From: Imperialibacter sp963977595
GTDB lineage: Bacteria > Bacteroidota > Bacteroidia > Cytophagales > Cyclobacteriaceae
Length of the DNA: 64,000 nt
Assembly (NCBI RefSeq): GCF_048007035.1
Contig: NZ_CP180355.1
Span: 4,216,001 to 4,280,000 of the forward strand
Direction: 5' to 3'
The notes below the pieces were generated by a model that was not told the origin of the DNA, did not search any database, and saw only the letters and a list, made by a program, of their open reading frames with translations. Shown one piece after another: positions 34,099-42,604 of this stretch (its first letter is position 1; each line of letters starts with the position of its first letter). The position numbers were made by a program, and so were the translations under genes.

Positions 34099-34428
34099 AT
34101 GAAGTTGACAAGGACACTATTTGTTGTTACACTTTGCTTCTGGGGGCTGTTGTCCATCAGTGGTTTTTCGTTGCCCCAGCACGGAGGTTCCAAAGCTGAC
34201 GATACTGCCCATCTTAAAAGCCAAATTCTCCACTCTTTCGATCTGCAAAATGTACTCGCTGGAGAAGAAGTTGAAGATGATATCAGATCCAAAAATCACC
34301 TCTCTCACGCAGTTGGTCTCGTTGGAAGCTTTGTAAGAGTTGGCGAATCAGAGTCGCTCGAAGATCAAGGAAATATCCCTCCTACAAATGCCTTAAAGGT
34401 ATTTTCACTCTACCATCAGTTTTTTTAA
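34099..34428 (+). CDS. Small secreted hypothetical protein
   Basis: A 109-residue protein with a signal peptide (KLTRTLFVVTLCFWGLL..., cleavage near GFS). The mature part is polar and mostly helical (DDTAHLKSQILHSFDL, AGEEVEDDI, NHLSHAVGLVG). No family is recognised. I chose the ATG at 34099, not an in-frame start 99 bases upstream, because only this one begins with a signal peptide. It is followed by a terminator-like hairpin with a T9 run, which supports transcription as a single gene. Confidence 0.5.
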   Translation: MKLTRTLFVVTLCFWGLLSISGFSLPQHGGSKADDTAHLKSQILHSFDLQNVLAGEEVEDDIRSKNHLSHAVGLVGSFVRVGESESLEDQGNIPPTNALKVFSLYHQFF

Positions 34429-34466
34429 AGTAGCTTTTTGATACCGGCTCCCCGGTTTGATCCCGC

Positions 34467-34501
34467 CCTGCACTATTGGTGCCAGGAGGTAGTTTTTTTT
34501 T
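34467..34501 (+). terminator. Terminator after the small secreted gene
   Basis: CCTG-CAC, loop TATTG, GTG-C-CAGG: a 7-bp stem with one bulge, six bases later followed by nine T (34493-34501). It separates this gene from the next one at 34532. Confidence 0.5.
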
Positions 34502-34531
34502 ACATCTGATCATTCTCAAAAAGTTATTGCA

Positions 34532-35020
34532 ATGAAGACAATAGAAATATTGGTCGCTTTGGCCATTTTGCTCCCAATCGTACTTTTCTACATAAAGAAA
34601 AAGCTTAGTTCAAAAAGAACCCCGCCTGATTATTTAAAAAAGATTAGTCAGGAAAACGAGCTGGATATCACAGATTTCGAGGACCTGCCTGGAAAGTTTC
34701 TGGTGATGGATACTCCCCACAAAAAACTCCTTTTTAGCAGGTATGCCAGCTCCAAAGTGCAGTCGCTGGTGATTGACCTCAACCGGATTCTTAGCTGCCG
34801 GATGGAAAAGGAAGTGATAATTACGTCCGGTCATGCCCACATAGAAAAGATCGGCCTGGTGTTCAAGCATAAGTTCCACAAAGGTGAAGAGGATATTCAC
34901 ATCCCACTGTATGACAGCCATAAGGACGGAATGGACGAGGCCTTTCACTACTATGAAGTAGCCAAAGGGTGGGCCAAAAGAGTGGAGCAAGGTCTCGACA
35001 AGCAAGTGCAAGTCAATTGA
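34532..35020 (+). CDS. Membrane-anchored hypothetical protein
   Basis: A 162-residue protein with one N-terminal membrane helix (about 5-22) followed by a basic stretch (KKKLSSKRTPPDYLKK), so the rest faces the cytoplasm. The soluble part has a beta-strand pattern (FLVMDTPHKKLLFSRY, VQSLVIDLNRIL, EKIGLVFKHK, EDIHIPLYDS) and a C-terminal amphipathic helix (VAKGWAKRVEQGL). No named family is recognised. It stands between two terminators, so it is probably monocistronic. Confidence 0.6.
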   Translation: MKTIEILVALAILLPIVLFYIKKKLSSKRTPPDYLKKISQENELDITDFEDLPGKFLVMDTPHKKLLFSRYASSKVQSLVIDLNRILSCRMEKEVIITSGHAHIEKIGLVFKHKFHKGEEDIHIPLYDSHKDGMDEAFHYYEVAKGWAKRVEQGLDKQVQVN

Positions 35021-35034
35021 GTGATAGGTTAACG

Positions 35035-35067
35035 TACACCCTTTCGGACTTTTCGAAAGGGTGTATT
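35035..35067 (+). terminator. Strong hairpin after the membrane-anchored gene
   Basis: TACACCCTTTCG (35035-35046) pairs perfectly with CGAAAGGGTGTA (35054-35065) across a seven-base loop. Only three T follow, so it is a long stem with a weak tail. Confidence 0.65.
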
Positions 35068-35114
35068 TCCAGTTAGGTTTTCATCGTTAGCTCGTCTATG
35101 ATTACCTTTAAATT

Positions 35115-35276
35115 ATGAAAAATTTCCCCCGCTCAATACCAGGACTTGCGGCTATATTATTGATTTTTGCATCAGCAGTTCTTTTTGAAGGTTGCAGGGC
35201 TTCCCAGTTTAAAACGCAGAAAGCCCGCACAATTAAAAAAGGAAAACCTATACCTTGCCCGCTCAAGGACTGCTAA
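35115..35276 (+). CDS. Small lipoprotein upstream of cmk
   Basis: A 53-codon frame too short for common gene finders. It encodes basic residues, a hydrophobic segment (LAAILLIFASAVLF) and a lipobox ending in EGC, then a short Lys-rich tail finishing PIPCPLKDC with two extra cysteines. It therefore looks like a tiny membrane-anchored lipoprotein. The stop lies 20 bases before the cytidylate kinase start, suggesting co-transcription. Function unknown. A TACCTTTA sequence (one mismatch from TAnnTTTG) lies just upstream of the start. Confidence 0.55.
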   Translation: MKNFPRSIPGLAAILLIFASAVLFEGCRASQFKTQKARTIKKGKPIPCPLKDC

Positions 35277-35296
35277 TATTCAATAACTGATATTTG

Positions 35297-35998
35297 ATGC
35301 GAAAAATAGTTATAGCTATCGATGGTTACTCGGGTTGTGGAAAAAGCACCACAGCACGGGCTGTAGCCGGCCTTTTGGGTTACATCTACATAGACACGGG
35401 TGCCATGTACAGATCGGTTACCTTGTATTTTATTGACAACCATGTTTCGCTTACTGACCCCAGGGCGGTTTCCAAGGCGCTTGAACAAATTGATATAACA
35501 TTTCATTACAATGCTGCCAAGAAGGTAAATGAAGTGTATTTGAATGGGTTGAACGTGGAAAAGGAAATCCGGGGGATGGACGTATCACAAAAGGTAAGCG
35601 ATGTAAGTGCCATCAAGGAGGTAAGGCATGCTTTGGTAGCTCAGCAAAGAAAAATGGGTAAGAGCAAAGGGGTGGTGATGGATGGAAGAGATATTGGTAC
35701 TGTGGTATTTCCTGATGCCGACCTTAAAATATTTATGACAGCGGACCTGTATGTGCGTGCTGAGAGGCGTCAGAAGGAGTTATTGGGCAAAGGCCAGCTC
35801 GTTGAGTTGGAAGAAGTGATTGAAAACCTGCGCTCCCGAGACGAAATAGACACCTCCAGAAAAGAGAGTCCCTTAAAGAAGGCAGCAAATGCTATTGAAA
35901 TTGACACCACACATATTACCTTTGAGGAACAAATAGAGCTCATTACCAACCTGGCCACGAGCAAATTAATTTCCGAAGTTGATCGAAACAAGAACTAA
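35297..35998 (+). CDS. cmk: Cytidylate kinase
   Basis: A 233-residue nucleoside monophosphate kinase: P-loop GYSGCGKS (10-17), YIDTGAMYRSVT, a KAEVYLN-like CMP-binding insert (KKVNEVYLNGL), MDGRDIGTVVFPDADLKIF and a basic lid (RAERRQKEL). It phosphorylates CMP and dCMP. I chose the ATG at 35297 because the upstream TTG adds only one residue. It precedes ispH by about 60 bases on the same strand, an arrangement common in Bacteroidota. Confidence 0.94.
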   Translation: MRKIVIAIDGYSGCGKSTTARAVAGLLGYIYIDTGAMYRSVTLYFIDNHVSLTDPRAVSKALEQIDITFHYNAAKKVNEVYLNGLNVEKEIRGMDVSQKVSDVSAIKEVRHALVAQQRKMGKSKGVVMDGRDIGTVVFPDADLKIFMTADLYVRAERRQKELLGKGQLVELEEVIENLRSRDEIDTSRKESPLKKAANAIEIDTTHITFEEQIELITNLATSKLISEVDRNKN

Positions 35999-36057
35999 AA
36001 GCTTGTTTCAAAATTTTGAAATCGATCAACGAAGCAAGTAGGGCAGGAAAAAGCGTT

Positions 36058-36957
36058 ATGAACATTACTATCGACAAAAATTCTGGGTATTGTTTCGGAG
36101 TTGAATTTGCCATCAAAATGGCAGAGGATGAAATGGAAGACAATGGCCAGTTATATTGCCTGGGCGACATCGTTCACAACGACATGGAAGTCAGGCGCCT
36201 TTACGAGAAAGGTCTCCGGATTATCAGCCGGGACGACCTGAAAAACCTCCACAATACAAGGGTGCTGATTAGAGCACACGGCGAGCCGCCGGAAACGTAT
36301 CAATTGGCTCTTGAAAACAATATTGAACTAATAGACGCTTCTTGCCCCGTAGTGCTAAAACTCCAGAATAGAGTGAAGCACGCCTACGACAACATGAAAA
36401 AAGTGGAGGGTCAAATAGTTATTTATGGCAAGGAGGGACATGCCGAGGTAATTGGGCTTGCCGGGCAAACCAGAGAAGAGGCTGTTATTGTTATGACTGA
36501 CCAGGATTTGGATAAGCTCGACTACTCTAGGCCAATTACGCTCTTTAGCCAAACTACAAAGTCAACAAAGGGTTTTTATCATATCAAAGCCCTCATTGAA
36601 GAGCGAATTCGTGAGAATAAAGGTGAATTGCGAATTCAGGATTTCGATGCCAACGACAGCATTTGTCGTCAGGTGTCGAACAGAGAGCCTCAAATGAGGA
36701 GGTTTTCGGAAGACCAGGATGTGGTGTTGTTTGTTGCCGGGAAAAAGAGTTCAAATGGACGGGCCTTGTACGAAGTATGCCTTTCCATCAATCCAAGAAG
36801 TTATTTCATTGAGAGCGAAGAGGAGCTGGACTTGAACTGGCTTGCCGACGCTGAAAATATAGGTATTTGTGGGGCTACGTCCACTCCCATGTGGTTAATG
36901 GAGAGGGTAGCAGAATTCATTAGGGAAAAAAGTCCTAGTGAACCAACAATTGCTTAA
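36058..36957 (+). CDS. ispH: 4-hydroxy-3-methylbut-2-enyl diphosphate reductase
   Basis: A 299-residue protein (ATG at 36058; an upstream TTG at 36016 would add 14 residues). The three cysteines of the [4Fe-4S] site are C12 (GYCFGVE), C96 (DASCPVV) and C203 (DSICRQV). The substrate-binding AHGEPPE and CGATSTPMWLM segments are present. IspH makes IPP and DMAPP in the last step of the MEP isoprenoid pathway. It shares a likely transcript with cmk. Confidence 0.95.
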   Translation: MNITIDKNSGYCFGVEFAIKMAEDEMEDNGQLYCLGDIVHNDMEVRRLYEKGLRIISRDDLKNLHNTRVLIRAHGEPPETYQLALENNIELIDASCPVVLKLQNRVKHAYDNMKKVEGQIVIYGKEGHAEVIGLAGQTREEAVIVMTDQDLDKLDYSRPITLFSQTTKSTKGFYHIKALIEERIRENKGELRIQDFDANDSICRQVSNREPQMRRFSEDQDVVLFVAGKKSSNGRALYEVCLSINPRSYFIESEEELDLNWLADAENIGICGATSTPMWLMERVAEFIREKSPSEPTIA

Positions 36958-37045
36958 ATGTGCTGTTTATGTAAGTGAAAATGAGGGTGGTAAAAAACCT
37001 TCGAACGAATAATTTCACTTACCTTTTAGTTGAGTTAAATTTTAT

Positions 37046-37053
37046 TAATTTTG
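37046..37053 (+). promoter_or_regulatory. -7 element (TAnnTTTG) upstream of nqrA
   Basis: TAATTTTG matches the Bacteroidota -7 consensus exactly, 40 bases before the nqrA start. The -33 position has only TTTT or TTTA at 17-18 bases distance, so the promoter is incomplete but well placed. Confidence 0.5.
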
Positions 37054-37093
37054 CCACGTTTTAAAGGATTTCGGTCTATTTTACCTATTGAAA

Positions 37094-38452
37094 ATGTCTA
37101 AATTCGTAAAGCTCAAAAAAGGGTTTAATATCAATCTCGCAGGCAAGGCCGAGGAAAAAATTGGTGAAATTCAACAACCTGAGACTTTCGCAGTCAAACC
37201 AACCGACTTTCAGAGAATTACTCGCCCCAAACTACTGGTCGAAGAAGGAGCCAGTGTGAAGGCTGGTACACCCCTGTTTTTCGACAGGCTTCAGGAAAAC
37301 ATAATGTACACTTCGCCTGTTAGCGGGGAGGTAGTTGAAATTAAGCGGGGTGAGAAAAGAAAGCTTCTTGAGATCAAGATCCTTGCGGACAAGAAAATAA
37401 CACACGAGCAGTTTACCAAGTTCACGGTGTCCGAAATGAGCTCTCTTACAAAGGAAACAGCTACAGAGCTCCTGACTAAGAGTGGTGTATGGCCAAATAT
37501 TATTCAGCGCCCCTTCGGAAGTATAGCCGACCCAACTGCCACACCGAAGGCGATATTTATTTCAGCATTTGATACCAACCCCCTTTCTCCTAACTATGGT
37601 ATCTTATTTAAGGGGCAGGACCAATTCTTTCAGGCTGGTATAGATGTTCTTAAGAAATTCACACCAGGCGTTGTACATGTTAACACCAATGCTGACGCTG
37701 AAGTGCTTCCCATGTTTGCGCATGTGAAAGGTGCCGAAGTCAATAAGTTTTCCGGGCCGAACCCTGCTGGCAATGTAGGTGTTCAAATCCACCACCTTGA
37801 TCCAATTAATAAAGGAGATCTTGTTTGGACTGTTTCGCCTTATGGGGTGATTCAGATAGGGAAGCTATTTCTTGAGGGAATATATGATGCCTCTAAAGTG
37901 ATAGCAGTTTGTGGTTCTGAGGTGAGCAATCCGCAGTACTACAGCACATACTCCGGAGCCAATGTGGGCAGGTTCTTAGAAGGCAATCTTAAATCGGATC
38001 ACGTTAGGGTGATTTCAGGGAATGTGCTTTCAGGCGAAGCAGTTGGAAAAGACGGCTTCTTAGGATTCTTTGCCAACCAGGTAACTGTTATCCCGGAAGG
38101 AGATAAGGAAGAGTTTTTGGGTTGGATACTACCAACTTTCAATAAGCTGAGCTTTCAAAGAGCATTTGGGCTTTTTGCCAATACCAAAAGAGAGTTTGTG
38201 CTCGACACAAATACCCACGGTGAGCAACGCTCATTCGTTCAGTCTGGCAACCTCGAAAAGGTGCTCCCAATGGATATTTATGTCACTTACCTCATGAAAG
38301 CTATTTTGGCTGAGGACTATGATGACATGGAAGCTTTGGGTATTTACGAGGTTATCGAAGAAGACTTGGCACTTTGCGAATTCGTCGATGTTTCGAAAAA
38401 CGATATCCAGAAAATACTAAGACAAGGACTTGACTTAATTCAATATAGCTAA
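37094..38452 (+). CDS. nqrA: Na+-translocating NADH:quinone reductase subunit A
   Basis: A 452-residue peripheral subunit (ATG at 37094; a TTG six bases upstream is also in frame). It begins SKFVKLKKGFNINLAGKAE and has the SPVSGEVVEIKRGEKR barrel and SGVWPNIIQRPFG segments of NqrA. The enzyme couples NADH oxidation and quinone reduction to Na+ export. It is the first of five contiguous nqr genes. Confidence 0.95.
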   Translation: MSKFVKLKKGFNINLAGKAEEKIGEIQQPETFAVKPTDFQRITRPKLLVEEGASVKAGTPLFFDRLQENIMYTSPVSGEVVEIKRGEKRKLLEIKILADKKITHEQFTKFTVSEMSSLTKETATELLTKSGVWPNIIQRPFGSIADPTATPKAIFISAFDTNPLSPNYGILFKGQDQFFQAGIDVLKKFTPGVVHVNTNADAEVLPMFAHVKGAEVNKFSGPNPAGNVGVQIHHLDPINKGDLVWTVSPYGVIQIGKLFLEGIYDASKVIAVCGSEVSNPQYYSTYSGANVGRFLEGNLKSDHVRVISGNVLSGEAVGKDGFLGFFANQVTVIPEGDKEEFLGWILPTFNKLSFQRAFGLFANTKREFVLDTNTHGEQRSFVQSGNLEKVLPMDIYVTYLMKAILAEDYDDMEALGIYEVIEEDLALCEFVDVSKNDIQKILRQGLDLIQYS

Positions 38453-38460
38453 TCGTATTT

Positions 38461-39657
38461 ATGAAGTTCTTACAAGATTTCTTCGATAAACTAAAACCTT
38501 TTGTAGAGAAGGGTGGGAAGTATGAAAAGTATCATACGCTTTATGAAGGCCACAGAACTATTGTGTTTGCCCCAGACCTTACCACCGGAAAGAAAGGTTC
38601 CCAGGTAAAAGATGCTGTAGACCTGAAGCGAATGATGTTTACTGTTATCATCGCTATGATTCCGTGTTTGCTGTTTGGCATGTGGAATGTTGGTCATCAG
38701 CATTTTCTGGCAACAGGGGTTGAGGCTGAACTAATAGATAAAATATTGATTGGAGCATTGAAAGTGGTTCCTATCATCATTGTTTCTTACGCAGTAGGCC
38801 TCGGTGTTGAATTTGTTTTCTGCGTGATCAGGCAGCACCCCGTAAGTGAAGGGTTCCTTGTGACGGGCTTGCTGATACCGCTTGTGATGCCAGCCACCAT
38901 TCCTCTTTGGCAGGTAGCATTGGCTACTGTGTTTGCGGTAGTTATAGGAAAAGAAGCCTTTGGAGGCACAGGGATGAACATACTTAACGTGGCGCTTGTG
39001 GCCAGGGCGTTCCTTTACTTCGCCTATCCAACTGCTATTAGCGGCGAGGTTTGGACATATCTTGGTGATGCTGCGCCAGTAGCAGCCTACTCGGGTGCCA
39101 CACCTTTGGCAATTGCTGCCAGCACTGTGGGCAACCCTGGGGCTACCCCGGTTGTGGATTTACTCAACGATTCATGGTCAGCAGGTATTTATGATTTCTG
39201 GAATATGTTCCTGGGTATAATGCCAGGCTCAATAGGTGAAACGTCTACTTTGATGTGCCTGATCGGTGCAGCCATCTTGGTTTTAACCGGAGTAGGTAGT
39301 TGGAAGATAATTGTGGCGGTTTTTGCTGGTGCTTACTCAATGGGCCTTATCTTCAATCTCGTTGGTCTCAATGAGTTTATGTTGATGCCGGCACAGTACC
39401 ACTGGGTAATTGGAGGCCTGGCTTTTGGTGCCGTATTCATGGCTACCGATCCTGTTACAGCTTCTCAAACTGAAACTGGCAAATGGATTTATGGATTCCT
39501 GATAGGATTATTAACAGTGTTGATCCGTGTGTTTAACCCGGCATATCCGGAGGGAATCATGTTGGCGATACTTCTTATGAATGTATTTGCGCCACTTATC
39601 GATTATTACGTAGTACAAGCAAACAAAAAACGGAGGCTACAACGTGCGACAGTCTAA
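38461..39657 (+). CDS. nqrB: Na+-translocating NADH:quinone reductase subunit B
   Basis: A 398-residue membrane protein with about ten predicted helices. The covalent FMN site is T261 in SIGETSTL, as in other NqrB proteins. It carries the riboflavin and FMN sites within the membrane part of the Na+ pump. It starts eight bases after nqrA and overlaps nqrC by 14 bases. Confidence 0.95.
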   Translation: MKFLQDFFDKLKPFVEKGGKYEKYHTLYEGHRTIVFAPDLTTGKKGSQVKDAVDLKRMMFTVIIAMIPCLLFGMWNVGHQHFLATGVEAELIDKILIGALKVVPIIIVSYAVGLGVEFVFCVIRQHPVSEGFLVTGLLIPLVMPATIPLWQVALATVFAVVIGKEAFGGTGMNILNVALVARAFLYFAYPTAISGEVWTYLGDAAPVAAYSGATPLAIAASTVGNPGATPVVDLLNDSWSAGIYDFWNMFLGIMPGSIGETSTLMCLIGAAILVLTGVGSWKIIVAVFAGAYSMGLIFNLVGLNEFMLMPAQYHWVIGGLAFGAVFMATDPVTASQTETGKWIYGFLIGLLTVLIRVFNPAYPEGIMLAILLMNVFAPLIDYYVVQANKKRRLQRATV

Positions 39658-40405
39658 CGCTTATGTTCTTTTATTTTCGGGAGTGATGACCATCATACTT
39701 GGTGGAGCTTTGTCACTTGCCTCGGTTGGCCTTAAGCCAGCCCAAACCAAGCAGATTGAGCTTGATACCAAGAAGAAAATCCTGGGTGCGGTGATGGATA
39801 TTTCTAACCTCAAGACAGGAGAGGAAGTATTGGCACTATATGACAAGCGATTTAGGTCTGTGGTTGTAGATATCAACGGTAATCCGGTTGAGAAGGACGC
39901 TAAAGGCAATCCTTTGATCGCTGAAAAGATCGATATTCAGAAGAACCACAAAGTGGACAAGGAAGTGAGAAACTACCCTGTCTTCATGTTTCTTGATGAA
40001 AACGATCCATCAAAAGTGGCTGCTTACGTTTTCCCTATGTTTGGCAGCGGTCTTTGGGACTGGATTTCGGGTTATATGGCTCTGGATGGCGATCTGAATA
40101 CAATCAAAGGAGTAGCATTTGACCATAAGTCGGAAACACCAGGCCTTGGCGCCAGAATTACTACGCCGGAGATTCAGGGACGCTACGTTGGAAAGGAAAT
40201 TTTTGAAAATGGTGATTTGGTATCTGTTACTATGGTGAAGGGAGAAAGTGGCAAGCCACAGGATGCCCACCATGTAGATGGAATGTCGGGTGCAACACTC
40301 ACAGGAAAAGGAGTGAATGCAATGCTCGAAAATTACCTTTCGTCTTACACTGCATTTATTAAAAAGCAAAAGTCAGCTAGCGGGCAATCTGCAATGGCTT
40401 TTTGA
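39644..40405 (+). CDS. nqrC: Na+-translocating NADH:quinone reductase subunit C
   Basis: A 253-residue protein with an N-terminal membrane helix and a periplasmic FMN-binding domain. The flavinylation motif is SGAT with T218 (DGMSGATLTG). Covalent FMN is attached by ApbE, which is not encoded in this window. The start is GTG at 39644, inside nqrB, overlapping it by 14 bases; no better ATG keeps the N-terminal helix. Confidence 0.94.
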   Translation: MRQSNAYVLLFSGVMTIILGGALSLASVGLKPAQTKQIELDTKKKILGAVMDISNLKTGEEVLALYDKRFRSVVVDINGNPVEKDAKGNPLIAEKIDIQKNHKVDKEVRNYPVFMFLDENDPSKVAAYVFPMFGSGLWDWISGYMALDGDLNTIKGVAFDHKSETPGLGARITTPEIQGRYVGKEIFENGDLVSVTMVKGESGKPQDAHHVDGMSGATLTGKGVNAMLENYLSSYTAFIKKQKSASGQSAMAF

Positions 40406-40441
40406 TTAGAAGAGATTAATAAACACTAAAATCAGTTTGCG

Positions 40442-41104
40442 ATGAGCACTGAAACGCTAGAAAAACCAGTAGTTAAAGAAGCGGAACCTTTATTCTCGAA
40501 AAGGCGGAAGAAGTTTGTTACCGACCCGCTGAACGACGATAACCCGGTTACTGTTCAGGTGTTGGGTATTTGCTCGGCATTGGCAGTAACGGTGAAAATG
40601 CAGCCTACCCTTGTGATGGCGATTGCCGTTACACTGGTAATTGTTTTTTCTAATCTTCTTATTTCGCTTATGCGTACCCTTATCCCCAACAGGGTGCGTA
40701 TCATTGTGCAACTAGCAGTAGTGGCAACGCTTGTGACATTGGTAAGTGAGGTGCTAAAAGCCTATGCTTTCGATATGTATAAGGTGTTGGGAGCTTACGT
40801 AGGTTTGATCATCACCAACTGCATTGTGATGGGGCGCCTTGAGGCCTTTGCGCTGGCTAATAAACCCTATGATTCAATACTTGACGGTTTGGGTAGTGGT
40901 CTTGGTTACTCGTGGATCATCCTGGCGGTAGCTTTCTTCAGAGAGCTTTTTGGATCGGCTTCTATATTTGACTTCAAAGTATTTGCCGCCATGGGACTGG
41001 ACTTTCCAACCAACGGATTGATGGTTGACCCAATCGGAGCATTCATGATACTTGGCTTGATCATTTGGGTACAAAGAACTAAAAACGGTTACGTAGAACA
41101 CTAA
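40442..41104 (+). CDS. nqrD: Na+-translocating NADH:quinone reductase subunit D
   Basis: A 220-residue protein with six membrane helices after a polar N-terminal extension (METEPLFSKRRKKFVTDPLNDD-like). The NGLMVDPIGAF-type end and CIVMGRLEAFA segment are characteristic of NqrD. With NqrE it forms the membrane [2Fe-2S]/Na+ channel part. It is 36 bases after nqrC and four before nqrE. Confidence 0.94.
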   Translation: MSTETLEKPVVKEAEPLFSKRRKKFVTDPLNDDNPVTVQVLGICSALAVTVKMQPTLVMAIAVTLVIVFSNLLISLMRTLIPNRVRIIVQLAVVATLVTLVSEVLKAYAFDMYKVLGAYVGLIITNCIVMGRLEAFALANKPYDSILDGLGSGLGYSWIILAVAFFRELFGSASIFDFKVFAAMGLDFPTNGLMVDPIGAFMILGLIIWVQRTKNGYVEH

Positions 41105-41108
41105 GAAC

Positions 41109-41720
41109 ATGGAAGCATTAAACATATTCATTAAGAGTGCATTTATCGACAACATGATATTTGCCTATTTTCTTGGCATGTGTTCATTCCTGGCCGTTTC
41201 CAAAAAAGTGAGCACGGCAATTGGTTTGGGTGCTGCAGTAATTTTCGTTTTGGGTATTACCGTGCCGATCAACTGGGTAATGCAGACTTTCATACTGAAC
41301 GAAGGGGCACTTAGCTGGCTTGGGGCTAGTTTTGAAACGATAGACCTAAGCTTCCTTACCTTTATCATGTTTATTGCCATCATTGCAGCCATTGTGCAGC
41401 TGGTGGAAATGATCATTGAAAAAGCTTCTCCTGCGCTTTATGGCTCCCTGGGTATATTTCTTCCCCTGATCGCTGTAAACTGCGCCATTCTTGGAGCTTC
41501 TCTTTTCATGATCCAGAGAGACTATACGATTGTGGAAGCAACAGCCTACGGTTTGGGATCCGGAGTAGGGTGGATGCTTGCCATTGTGGCACTGGCCGCA
41601 GTAAGAGAAAAGCTCAAGTACTCTCATGTGCCAGATGGCCTCAAAGGTCTTGGTCTTACGATGTTGATTACCGGATTGATGGGGATTGCATTTAAGTCCT
41701 TTATTGGAATCGCTATTTGA
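41109..41720 (+). CDS. nqrE: Na+-translocating NADH:quinone reductase subunit E
   Basis: A 203-residue protein with six membrane helices, antiparallel homologue of NqrD. The NCAILGASLFM segment carries one of the cysteines of the intramembrane iron-sulphur site. It ends the operon here: 70 bases later lies a terminator, and the expected nqrF gene does not follow. Confidence 0.94.
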   Translation: MEALNIFIKSAFIDNMIFAYFLGMCSFLAVSKKVSTAIGLGAAVIFVLGITVPINWVMQTFILNEGALSWLGASFETIDLSFLTFIMFIAIIAAIVQLVEMIIEKASPALYGSLGIFLPLIAVNCAILGASLFMIQRDYTIVEATAYGLGSGVGWMLAIVALAAVREKLKYSHVPDGLKGLGLTMLITGLMGIAFKSFIGIAI

Positions 41721-41758
41721 TTGCCGCAAAAACAATAACAAAACTTCGATATCAAAGA

Positions 41759-41790
41759 AGGCTTTGCACTAAATTGCAAAGCCTTTTTTA
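41759..41790 (+). terminator. Terminator after nqrE
   Basis: AGGCTTTGCA, loop CTAAAT, TGCAAAGCCT, then TTTTT: a perfect 10-bp stem with T tract. It closes the nqr operon before any nqrF gene and ends seven bases before the next start codon. Confidence 0.9.
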
Positions 41791-41796
41791 TTGTAT

Positions 41797-42381
41797 ATGA
41801 GTAGAGTAGTAAGTTATTTCTTAAAGGGATTGGTGTTTGTGGTGCCACTGGCTCTTACTGTTTATGTGAGTGTGGGGGTGGTGCGATGGCTTGATGGGTT
41901 GATTCCAATCGACATTCCAGGCCTCGGTATCCTGGCGATACTGGCAGGCACGCTCATGATCGGTTACCTGGCTACCTATTTTATCACCAAACCCTTTTTT
42001 GAGTATTTTGAAAAGATTCTGAAAAGGCTGCCGCTGGTCAATATGATTTATTCGTCGTTTAATGACCTGATGACGGCTTTTGTAGGCGATAAGAGGAAGT
42101 TTGATAAAGCTGTAGTGGTCAATATGGATGCGCACGGCATACTTCAAAGAATTGGTTTTATAACTAATGAGGATCTCAAAGCAATCAACTTACCAGGGAA
42201 GGTGGCTGTTTATTTTCCCATATCTTACAGCATTGCTGGCGACTTGTATATTGTGGACAGGGCGAATATCACACCGTTAGATATTCCTGCGATGGAGATC
42301 ATGACTTTCCTGGTTTCAGGAGGAATGACTGACTCTTTCGGGAAATACAAGAAGAAATTTCGGGATACCACCAAAAAATGA
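41797..42381 (+). CDS. DUF502 membrane protein
   Basis: A 194-residue protein of the DUF502 family with two N-terminal membrane helices (about 5-27 and 44-66) separated by a short loop with VRWLDGLIPI, followed by a soluble domain containing PLVNMIYSSFNDLM and MEIMTFLVSGG. Some plant homologues are Golgi or defence-related; bacterial function is unknown. The ATG at 41797 was preferred to the TTG at 41791. Confidence 0.85.
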   Translation: MSRVVSYFLKGLVFVVPLALTVYVSVGVVRWLDGLIPIDIPGLGILAILAGTLMIGYLATYFITKPFFEYFEKILKRLPLVNMIYSSFNDLMTAFVGDKRKFDKAVVVNMDAHGILQRIGFITNEDLKAINLPGKVAVYFPISYSIAGDLYIVDRANITPLDIPAMEIMTFLVSGGMTDSFGKYKKKFRDTTKK

Positions 42382-42390
42382 AACAATTGC

Positions 42391-42421
42391 TTGTATTGAT
42401 TCGTTGAGCGACATACATTTG
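42391..42421 (+). promoter_or_regulatory. Promoter of the arginine operon
   Basis: TTG (42391-42393), 20-base spacer, TACATTTG (42414-42421): a complete match to the Bacteroidota TTG/TAnnTTTG consensus. Predicted transcription start is near 42428, leaving a leader of about 175 bases before the GNAT start codon. Confidence 0.65.
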
Positions 42422-42441
42422 TGCCCATAATTACCAAACAG

Positions 42442-42479
42442 TTGTTTACAATACTTACATATTGTCCCTCAGTAAACAA
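42442..42479 (+). promoter_or_regulatory. Inverted repeat in the arginine-operon leader
   Basis: TTGTTTAC (42442-42449) pairs perfectly with GTAAACAA (42472-42479), with an inner ACAAT...ATTGT stem. Further down the same leader AGGCC-ATA-GGCCT and GGTACC elements occur before a T-rich tract (about 42545-42575). It may be an operator or part of an RNA switch. Confidence 0.45.
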
Positions 42480-42604
42480 TTTTAGGCCAAGTACTCCGAG
42501 GCCATAGGCCTTGCTATACCCCAGTGGTACCTACGTGGTATCCTTTTCTCCCCAGTCTGTTTTTTCTTTTTTCTCAAAACTATTAACCGTAGGGTTTTTG
42601 TACA

